Assembly (NCBI RefSeq): GCF_000328705.1
Contig: NC_019673.1
Coordinates: forward strand, 9,187,501-9,251,500
DNA length: 64,000 nt
From: Saccharothrix espanaensis DSM 44229
GTDB taxonomy: Bacteria; Actinomycetota; Actinomycetes; Mycobacteriales; Pseudonocardiaceae
Direction: 5' to 3'
This document shows positions 58,419-64,000 of this stretch, in pieces (position 1 is the first letter of the stretch; every line of letters begins with the position of its first letter). The position numbers were made by a program, and so were the translations under genes. The notes under the pieces were generated by a model. That model was not told where the DNA came from and searched no databases. It saw nothing but the letters and a program-made list of their open reading frames with translations.

Positions 58419-60419
58419 TCAGCCACCGATGAACCCCTCGCGCCACACCGCTACGACGGACGGCCGCGGCTGGGCGTCGCCGCCGTCGGGCCAGTGCGAC
58501 GCCGGCCGGTCGGCGCTCGCCCCGTCGAGTTCGCCGGGGTGCTGCACGCACACCGTCACGACCCGCTCCCCGATCACCGGCCCGCACGTCTCCGCGCCGC
58601 GCGGCACGGTGAGGAACAGCTTGAGGTGGCCGCGTTCCGGGCCCTGCACGGGCACCGCGTACAGCCCGTCGTTGAGGCCGGCCAACGCGCCCGCCGAGTC
58701 GGTGGAGATCCACAGGTTGCCGTGCCGGTCGAACGCCACGTTGTCGGGGCTGGAGATCGGCGAGACGCGCGACTTGTCGTAGCCCGCGAAGTAGGTGTCC
58801 GGATCCTCCGGGTCGCCGCACACCAGCAGCAGGTTCCAGCGGAACCGCAGGGCGAGCGGGTCGCCGCCGCGTTCGGTGAGCTCCAGCACCTGGCCGTGCT
58901 TGTTGAGCACGCGCGGGTTCGGCTCGGTCGCGCCTTCCTTGCCGGGCTTGCCGCGGTCGACGTTGTTGCTCAGCGCGCAGTAGACGGTGCCGGTGTGCGG
59001 GTGGGTCTGGATGTCCTCCGGCCGGTCCATCTTCGTCGCGCCGACCCGGTCGCCGGCGAGCCTGGTGAACACGTAGACCTCTTCGGCGGTCATGCCGGGC
59101 ACGAAGCTGCGGTCGCCGCGGGCCAGCGGGACCCACTCGCCGCGGCCGTCGAACGCCTTGTCGCGCGGGAGCTTCCCGGTGCCGTCGATCTCCTCGGGCG
59201 GGCTGTCGCCGGTGAACCTGGCGACGTAGAGCGTGCCGTCGTCGAGCAGCGTCATGTTGTGCCGGCGGGCGGACCTGCTGCCACCGCGCCGGATCCGGCC
59301 GCTGGAGACGAACTTGTAGATGTACTCGAAGCGCTCGTCGTCGCCGGAGTAGGCGACCACGCGGCCGTCGCGCGCGACGCGGACGTTCGCGCACTCGTGC
59401 TTGAAGCGGCCCAGCGCGGTGTGCTTGACGGGCGTGGAGTCCGGGTCGTCCGGGTCGAGTTCGACCACCCAGCCGAACCTGTTGACCTCGTTGGGTTCCC
59501 GTGCGAGGTCGAACCGGTCGTCGAACCGCTCCCACTTGCGGGTCGTGGTGCCGGGGGTGATGCCGTAGCGGGCGCGGCGCGGGTCCGTGCCGGCGTTGGC
59601 GAAGTACTGGTTGAAGTTCTCCTCGCCGGACAGGATCGTGCCCCACGGCGTCACGCCGCCGGCGCAGTTGTTCAGCGTTCCCAGCACCTTCCGGCCGGTC
59701 GGGTCGGCGGAGGTCCTGAGGTGCTCGGACCCGGCGGCCGGGCCGCGCACCTCGAACTCGGTGGTCAGCGTGATCCGGCGGTTGTAGCGGGAGAACCGCG
59801 GCGTGAGCCCGTCGCGCCCCTGCCGGACCAGGACGACGGACAGGCCGTGCGCGGCCCAGGCGATCTCCACCTGCTCGCGGGTGGGGTTGGCCGGGTCGTA
59901 GCCGCGGAACATGAACGGCTCGCTGGTGTACTCGTGGTTGGTGACCAGGAGGTTGTCGCGCCCCAACGTGTCCAGCGGCAGCAGCGCGGCGAAGTCGCAG
60001 TTGAACCCGAACTGGCGGGCCTGCGCGGCGGCGCTCTGGTGGTCGAAGTCGAACTCCGGCGCGTCCGGGAACAGCGGGTCGCCCCAGCGGATCACGATCG
60101 CCTGGCGGTAGCCGTCCGGGACGACGACGGCGTCCCGGGTGTTCGGCTGGACGGGCGTGAAGTCGAGCCCGCGCGCATTGCCCAAGGCGGCGGGCTCGGC
60201 GGCGGCGGGCTCGGCGGCGGCCTGGGACGTGGTGGTGGCCCCGAGGGCGGCGACGACCACGCCGGCCTTGATCGCGGTGCGGCGGGTGAGCAGGTCACCG
60301 AAGTACGGGTTGGCCGAGGTGTTGGGGGCGTCGTGGAAGCACGCGTCACCGCAGCGGTACTCGCACGTGACGGCGGCGCGGCCGGGTGAGTGGTTGGCCA
60401 GCAGGGGAAGGTGTCGCAC
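58419..60419 (-). CDS. phoX: Second PhoX-family alkaline phosphatase, 666 aa
   Basis: Tandem paralogue of the preceding PhoX with the same layout: CEYRCGDACFHD, a twin-arginine-like LLTRRTAIKAGVVVAALGA signal (about residues 43-60), then WGDPLFPDAPEFDFDHQSAA, VTNHEYTS, NNCAGGVTPWGTILSGEENF and KHTALGRFKHECA. It lacks part of the N-terminal spacer and an internal insertion of the other copy. GTG 60419 has AGGAGG seven bases away and is preferred over GTG 60425. The leader contains a long palindrome and a PHO box in opposite orientation. Confidence 0.94.
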   Translation of the reverse strand: MRHLPLLANHSPGRAAVTCEYRCGDACFHDAPNTSANPYFGDLLTRRTAIKAGVVVAALGATTTSQAAAEPAAAEPAALGNARGLDFTPVQPNTRDAVVVPDGYRQAIVIRWGDPLFPDAPEFDFDHQSAAAQARQFGFNCDFAALLPLDTLGRDNLLVTNHEYTSEPFMFRGYDPANPTREQVEIAWAAHGLSVVLVRQGRDGLTPRFSRYNRRITLTTEFEVRGPAAGSEHLRTSADPTGRKVLGTLNNCAGGVTPWGTILSGEENFNQYFANAGTDPRRARYGITPGTTTRKWERFDDRFDLAREPNEVNRFGWVVELDPDDPDSTPVKHTALGRFKHECANVRVARDGRVVAYSGDDERFEYIYKFVSSGRIRRGGSRSARRHNMTLLDDGTLYVARFTGDSPPEEIDGTGKLPRDKAFDGRGEWVPLARGDRSFVPGMTAEEVYVFTRLAGDRVGATKMDRPEDIQTHPHTGTVYCALSNNVDRGKPGKEGATEPNPRVLNKHGQVLELTERGGDPLALRFRWNLLLVCGDPEDPDTYFAGYDKSRVSPISSPDNVAFDRHGNLWISTDSAGALAGLNDGLYAVPVQGPERGHLKLFLTVPRGAETCGPVIGERVVTVCVQHPGELDGASADRPASHWPDGGDAQPRPSVVAVWREGFIGG

Positions 60420-60430
60420 TGCCACGCCTC

Positions 60431-60460
60431 CTACGGTCAGTTCGGATCAACTGACCGTAG
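60431..60460. promoter_or_regulatory. 30-base perfect palindrome abutting the second phoX ribosome site
   Basis: CTACGGTCAGTT-cggatc-AACTGACCGTAG, 12-bp arms and a 6-base spacer. In the phoX mRNA the stem ends directly at the GAGG ribosome site, so it could control translation. It could equally terminate transcripts coming from the MFS gene or bind a protein dimer. Confidence 0.6.
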
Positions 60461-60466
60461 GCCGGC

Positions 60467-60488
60467 GTTCACTCCTTGTTAACCCACT
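60467..60488 (+). promoter_or_regulatory. PHO box in reverse orientation to the second phoX
   Basis: GTTCACTCCTT and GTTAACCCACT, two 11-base direct repeats on the plus strand, beginning 7 bases past the palindrome and ending 7 bases before the MFS stop. PHO boxes normally point the same way as the gene, and here it points away. It could still recruit PhoP for the second phoX. Confidence 0.55.
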
Positions 60489-60495
60489 GCCGGGG

Positions 60496-61656
60496 CTAAC
60501 CCACGACCTCTTCGCCGACGAGCACGTCGGCAGGTGTGATCGGCTGCTCCCTGGTGCGCCCGACGGCCAGCAGGCCGGCGGCCAGCACGCAGCACACCGC
60601 GGCGACCACGAACGGCTGGGCGAGGTGGCTGACGAACGTCGCGGCGACCGCGCCGCCCATCCACCGCAGGAAGTTGTAGCCCGCGCTGGCCACCGGCCGG
60701 GGTGCCGGGCTGACGCTCATCGCGGTGCCGGTGAACAGCGTGTTCAGCAGGCCGCTCACCACGCCGCTGACGATCACCGCGGCCACCAGCAGCGGCTTGC
60801 CCGGCACCGCCATGACCAGCATGAGCAGCGCGAACGCCAGGACGGCCACGATGGTCGTGCGGCGTTCGCCGAACCGCGCGGCGAGCTTGGGCGCGAGCCA
60901 GACGCCGGCCACCGCGACGCACACGCCCCAGCCGAAGAAGATCAGCCCGATCTCGACCGCACCCCACTGGAACACGAACGGCGACCACGCCAGCACCGCG
61001 AAGAACGCGGCGGTGTAGAGGGCTGAGCCGAGCGCGGTGCGCAGCAGACCCGGGTGCTTGAGCGCCCGCAACGGGTCGAGCAGGCGGATCGAGTGCTGCG
61101 GCTTGTCGTTGGCCAGGAAGACCGAGCAGAGCACGAAGGCGACCGCCATCAGCACGGCGGTGCCGATGAACGGGCCGCGCCAGGAGAAGCTGCCCAGCAG
61201 CGCGCCGAGCAGCGGGCCGACCGAGAGGCCCAGGCCGAGCGCGGCCTCGTAGAGCAGGATCGCCTTGCCCTGGCCGCCGGCGGCCGCGCCGACGATGACG
61301 CTCAGCGCGGTGGCGATGAAGAAGGCGTTGCCCAGGCCCCAGACGGCCCGCAGGCCCACCAACTGGGTGATGTTCGAGGCGAGCGAGCACAGCACGGTCG
61401 CGACCACGATCAGCGCGAGGCCGGCGACCAGCGTGCGCTTGGCCCCGAACCGGGCGCTGGCGGCGCCGGTGAACAGCATGGCGAGGACCTGGACGCCCAG
61501 GTAGGAGGAGAACAGCAGGGTGACTTGCGAAGGAGTGGCGTGCAGGCCCTCCGCGATGGACAGCAGGATCGGGTCGACGAGACCGATACCCATGAACGCG
61601 ATCACCGCGGCGAACGCCGTGACCCACACCTGACGGGGTTGGTCGAGGAAATTCAC
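60496..61656 (-). CDS. MFS transporter, 386 aa
   Basis: Twelve transmembrane helices. The intracellular loop 2-3 motif is GAASARFGAKRTLVAG and the equivalent later loop ARFGERRTTIVA. The N-terminal half has GIGLVDPILLSIAEGLHATP and FSSYLGVQVLAMLF, typical of drug/H+ antiporters of the DHA1 group; probably an efflux pump. Starts with GTG 61656 inside the left arm of a 16-bp palindrome, so a regulator bound there would block it. Very short or absent leader. The neighbouring phoX is downstream on the same strand. Confidence 0.92.
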   Translation of the reverse strand: MNFLDQPRQVWVTAFAAVIAFMGIGLVDPILLSIAEGLHATPSQVTLLFSSYLGVQVLAMLFTGAASARFGAKRTLVAGLALIVVATVLCSLASNITQLVGLRAVWGLGNAFFIATALSVIVGAAAGGQGKAILLYEAALGLGLSVGPLLGALLGSFSWRGPFIGTAVLMAVAFVLCSVFLANDKPQHSIRLLDPLRALKHPGLLRTALGSALYTAAFFAVLAWSPFVFQWGAVEIGLIFFGWGVCVAVAGVWLAPKLAARFGERRTTIVAVLAFALLMLVMAVPGKPLLVAAVIVSGVVSGLLNTLFTGTAMSVSPAPRPVASAGYNFLRWMGGAVAATFVSHLAQPFVVAAVCCVLAAGLLAVGRTREQPITPADVLVGEEVVG

Positions 61657-61694
61657 TTAGCTACCCTAACATTATTTGGTTAGGGTAGCTAAGT
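61655..61694. promoter_or_regulatory. Perfect 16-8-16 palindrome in the MFS/HAD divergent promoter
   Basis: ACTTAGCTACCCTAAC (61655-61670) and GTTAGGGTAGCTAAGT (61679-61694) are perfect inverted arms around attatttg. Each arm is itself near-palindromic (TTAGGGTAGCTAA), like MarR-type or DtxR/iron-box sites, suggesting two dimers bound side by side. It covers the MFS start codon and the whole 56-base gap to the HAD gene. The regulator is not encoded next to it. Confidence 0.75.
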
Positions 61695-61712
61695 AAGTGC
61701 CCTCACACTACG

Positions 61713-62360
61713 GTGCCGGGTGTGGATGCGGTGGTGTTCGACCTCGACGGCGTACTTGTCGACTCCGAGACCGTGTGGGACGAGGTGCGGCAGGCGTTCG
61801 CCCGCCGGCACGGCGGCACCTGGCTGCCCGACTCGACCCGCGCGATGCAGGGGATGAGCACCCCGGAGTGGGCCGACTACCTGGTCACCGCCGTCGGGGT
61901 GAAGCTGACCCCGGCCGAGGCCGCGACCGGCGTCGTCGCCGAGATGGCCCGCCGCTACGAAACCGGCCCCCCCGTCCTGCCCGGCGCGGTCGACGTGGTC
62001 CGCGCGGTGGCCGCCCGCCACCCGGTCGCCATCGCCAGCTCCTCCCCGCCGGTGCTCATCACCTCGTTCCTCGCCGCGACCGGCCTGGCCGACGTCGTGC
62101 CGGTGGCCGTCTCCAGCGAACAGGCGGGCGCGGGCAAACCCGCTCCGGACGTCTACCTGCTGGCGACCGCGGAACTCGGCGTCGAGGCGTCCCGCTGCGC
62201 GGCCGTCGAGGACTCCACCAACGGGCTGCGCTCGGCCCTGGCCGCCGGGATGACCGTCTACGCCGTCCCGAACCCGCACTTCCCCCCGGACCCGGAGGTG
62301 TTGGCGCAGGTCACCGTCCTGCACTCGATCACCGACCTGCCGGCGGCCCTGGCCGGCTGA
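61713..62360 (+). CDS. HAD hydrolase, beta-phosphoglucomutase/phosphatase-like, 215 aa
   Basis: HAD motif I VVFDLDGVLVDSE, helical C1 cap (residues 15-85), motif II IASSSPP, lysine in GAGKPAPDVYL and motif IV AVEDSTNGLRSALAAGM. The layout is that of the sugar-phosphate phosphatase/phosphoglucomutase subgroup. It needs Mg2+ and probably removes phosphate from a small sugar phosphate. GTG 61713 or GTG 61722 as start. Shares the palindromic control region with the MFS gene. Confidence 0.92.
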   Translation: MPGVDAVVFDLDGVLVDSETVWDEVRQAFARRHGGTWLPDSTRAMQGMSTPEWADYLVTAVGVKLTPAEAATGVVAEMARRYETGPPVLPGAVDVVRAVAARHPVAIASSSPPVLITSFLAATGLADVVPVAVSSEQAGAGKPAPDVYLLATAELGVEASRCAAVEDSTNGLRSALAAGMTVYAVPNPHFPPDPEVLAQVTVLHSITDLPAALAG

Positions 62361-62418
62361 CCCGCCCGCCCCCGTCTCGCACCCCGCTGCTCCACCCCCG
62401 CGACCTAGCCTCACGGGC

Positions 62419-63159
62419 ATGGAGCAGCGAGTTGCGGTGGTCACCGGGGCGGCGCAGGGGATCGGGGAGCGGATCTGCGAGGTGTTGCGCGCGGACGGGT
62501 ACGCCGTCGTCGGGTTCGACCTCCAGCAGACGCCCGGCGGTGTGGTCGGGGACGTGTCGTCGGAGGCGGACGTCGCCCGGCTGGCCGCGGGGCTGGAGCG
62601 GGTCGACGTGGTGGTCAACAACGCCGGCATCGCCGGGATCCGGGCGTTCGAGGACACCTCGGTCGAGCAGTGGCAGCGGATGCTCGCGGTCAACCTGACC
62701 GGGCCGTTCCTGGTCACCCGGGCGCTCGGCCGGACGATGCTGGCCCGCGGCTCGGGATCGGTGGTCAACATCGCGTCCGTCGCCGGCCTGCGCGGGGTCG
62801 CCGACCGCGCCGCCTACAACACCACCAAGCACGGGCTGATCGGGTTGACCCGCACGCTCGCCGTCGAGTGGGGCGCGCGCGGGGTGCGGGTCAACGCCGT
62901 GTGCCCCGGCTGGGTGAAGACCGGGATGGACGTCGAGTCGCAGGCCGGCGGGCACTACGCCGACGCCGACATCACCGACCACGTGCCGCTCGGCCGGTTC
63001 GCCCACCCCGACGACATCGCGCAGGCCGTGGCCTTCCTCGCCGACCCCGCCAAGAGCGGGTTCGTCAACGGGGTCGCGCTGCCCGTGGACGGCGGGTGGA
63101 CCGCCGACGGGTCGTGGCAGTCCCTGCGCCTGTCCAAGCGCCAGGAGCCGCAGACCTGA
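62419..63159 (+). CDS. Short-chain dehydrogenase/reductase, 246 aa
   Basis: Classical SDR: TGAAQGIGERICEVL, VVVNNAGIAGIRAF, INIASVAGL equivalent VVNIASVAGLRG, and YNTTKHGLIGLTRTLAVEWG with Y-x-x-x-K, plus VCPGWVKTGM. The C-terminus GFVNGVALPVDGGW is the family's usual end. NAD(H) use is suggested by the Asp in GFDLQQ after strand 2. Substrate unknown. Follows the HAD gene by 58 bases. Confidence 0.93.
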   Translation: MEQRVAVVTGAAQGIGERICEVLRADGYAVVGFDLQQTPGGVVGDVSSEADVARLAAGLERVDVVVNNAGIAGIRAFEDTSVEQWQRMLAVNLTGPFLVTRALGRTMLARGSGSVVNIASVAGLRGVADRAAYNTTKHGLIGLTRTLAVEWGARGVRVNAVCPGWVKTGMDVESQAGGHYADADITDHVPLGRFAHPDDIAQAVAFLADPAKSGFVNGVALPVDGGWTADGSWQSLRLSKRQEPQT

Positions 63160-63250
63160 CGCACCGGGCGGCTGGCTCGGGCCTCACCAGGGCATTCCGG
63201 CCAGGGCGTTCCGTCCCGGGCGTTCTCTTCGGGACGTTCTGTTCAGGCGT

Positions 63251-63467
63251 TCAGGGCGTGCACACGGTGTACAACTGCGCGGACACCTGCGTCGCGGCCT
63301 CGGCGCACGCGCGGTACCTGTCGCTCTCCGAGCGCGCGGGATCGGTCGTGGTCTCCAGCGCACAGCCTGGTCGGGTCGGTCGGGCTCGCCGGCAGGCACG
63401 TCGGACCAGCCTGCCCGGTGGGCACCAGAGCTCCTGCCGCCAGCACGGCGACGAACAGCAAGGTCAT
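63251..63467 (-). pseudogene. Frameshifted small secreted cysteine protein
   Basis: The start is ATG 63467 with a GAGGGGG ribosome site and a signal peptide (MTLLFVAVLAAGALVPTGQA) continuing to PTRLC. After that the frame becomes implausibly basic. A +1 shift near 63357-63362 gives LETTTDPARSESDRYRACAE and QVSAQLYTVCTP, then TGA at 63251-63253. The joined product would be about 72 residues with four cysteines. A one-base deletion explains it. Either a pseudogene or a sequencing error. Confidence 0.6.
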
Positions 63468-63474
63468 GACGAAA

Positions 63475-63514
63475 CCCCCTCGGTTCGCAGGCCAGGGCCG
63501 TCGAACCGAGGGGG
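63475..63514 (-). terminator. Terminator of ino1, overlapping the next gene's ribosome site
   Basis: On the minus strand CCCCCTCGGTTCG pairs with CGAACCGAGGGGG (13 bp, 14-base loop) and is followed by TTTCG. It lies 20 bases after the ino1 stop. The 3' arm contains the GAGGGGG that would serve as ribosome site of the small secreted protein. Confidence 0.75.
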
Positions 63515-63533
63515 TGAGCACCCGAACGAGGGG

Positions 63534-64000
63534 TCAGCGCTCCACGTCGCCGCGGATGAACGCCTCGACCGCCTCGTGCGCCGCCGAGTCCGAGTACTGC
63601 ACCGGCGGGGACTTCATGAAGTACGAGGACGCCGACAGGATCGGGCCGCCGATGCCCCGGTCGAGGGCGATCTTCGCCGCGCGCACCGCGTCGATGATGA
63701 TGCCCGCGGAGTTCGGGGAGTCCCAGACCTCCAGCTTGTACTCCAGGTTCAGCGGCACGTCGCCGAACGCCCGGCCCTCCAGCCGCACGTAGGCCCACTT
63801 GCGGTCGTCCAACCAGGCCACGTAGTCCGACGGCCCGATGTGCACGTTGCGCTTGCCCAGCTCGCGGTCCACCTGCGAGGTGACGGCCTGGGTCTTGGAG
63901 ACCTTCTTGGACTCCAGGCGCTCCAGTTCCTTCATGTTCAGGAAGTCCATGTTGCCGCCCACGTTGAGCTGCATGGTGCGGTCGAGCTGGACGCCCCGGT
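63534..64000 (-). CDS. ino1: Inositol-3-phosphate synthase, C-terminal part, 155 residues in the window
   Basis: Converts glucose-6-phosphate to inositol-3-phosphate, the start of inositol, phosphatidylinositol and mycothiol synthesis. The visible part begins [20 protein letters not shown] and contains [34 protein letters not shown] and [20 protein letters not shown], which identify the actinobacterial enzyme. The N-terminal NAD-binding half lies beyond the right edge. Ends in a strong hairpin terminator. Confidence 0.95.
   Translation of the reverse strand, partial: RGVQLDRTMQLNVGGNMDFLNMKELERLESKKVSKTQAVTSQVDRELGKRNVHIGPSDYVAWLDDRKWAYVRLEGRAFGDVPLNLEYKLEVWDSPNSAGIIIDAVRAAKIALDRGIGGPILSASSYFMKSPPVQYSDSAAHEAVEAFIRGDVER

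Noticed and set aside
1-64000. Mobile element, prophage or secondary-metabolite cluster
   Set aside because: No transposase, integrase, terminal repeats, PKS/NRPS or phage structural genes were seen, and base composition is uniform apart from short promoter regions.
1-64000. tRNA or rRNA genes
   Set aside because: Reading intergenic regions on both strands showed no cloverleaf with a GTTCGAATC-type T-arm or rRNA-like sequence. A tRNAscan run would be decisive.

Overview
The window is very GC-rich, full of GTG starts and stop/start overlaps (GTGA, ATGA). It also carries families typical of Actinobacteria: XRE/DUF397 pairs, an orphan mycosin, septum-formation lipoproteins, Streptomyces-type PHO boxes and paired dynamin-like GTPases. 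The best guess is a chromosomal segment of a filamentous actinomycete of the Pseudonocardiales (Saccharothrix, Actinosynnema or Lentzea type). I saw no rRNA, tRNA, CRISPR array, transposase or prophage. Two genes are cut by the window ends: a membrane NTPase at the left and inositol-3-phosphate synthase at the right.

Layout. 1-7.1 kb: NTPase, a divergent GH63-like glucosidase, and a polar amino acid ABC importer (binding protein, permease, ATPase). 7.2-15.5 kb: a large repeat-rich protein with a C-terminal membrane part, a degenerate GH38-like protein, a tightly coupled three-gene cassette (cyclase-like protein, membrane protein, unknown protein) whose first and last products share a C-terminal GDLFGG tail, and a ROK sugar kinase. 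15.6-23.1 kb: monocarboxylate symporter with its DUF3311 partner and a FadR-type regulator, a secreted pyroglutamyl-peptidase-like protein, a septum-formation lipoprotein, and GTP-dependent PEP carboxykinase. 23.5-26.5 kb: a GntR regulator coupled to three membrane proteins, two of them clearly paralogous, behind a palindromic operator. 26.5-29.5 kb: an XRE/DUF397 regulatory island and two unknown genes. 29.6-33.3 kb: two dynamin-like GTPases flanking a GrpE-like protein.

34-42.5 kb: two NarL-type two-component systems, a TetR/SDR pair, a Cof-type HAD phosphatase and a multicopper oxidase divergent from a secreted protein. 42.5-44.2 kb: an overlapping operon with an ECF sigma factor and several tiny proteins. 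44.4-47.1 kb: an ABC-2 exporter plus a second copy of its ATPase. 47.1-52.6 kb: an orphan mycosin, TrmB, a bacterial nitric oxide synthase oxygenase and an orphan histidine kinase. 52.7 kb: a decamer tandem repeat. 52.9-64 kb: an amidohydrolase, SDRs, a CU044_5270-like/HAD fusion, two tandem PhoX phosphatases with PHO boxes, an MFS transporter beside a long palindrome, a HAD phosphatase, an SDR, a frameshifted small secreted protein and ino1.

Most genes look like normal chromosomal functions: nutrient uptake, phosphate scavenging, gluconeogenesis and envelope sensing. The least explained parts are the three-gene GDLFGG cassette, the GntR-controlled membrane operon, the dynamin/GrpE-like operon, the sigma-factor operon ending in a CFDFDFDC protein, and the decamer array.
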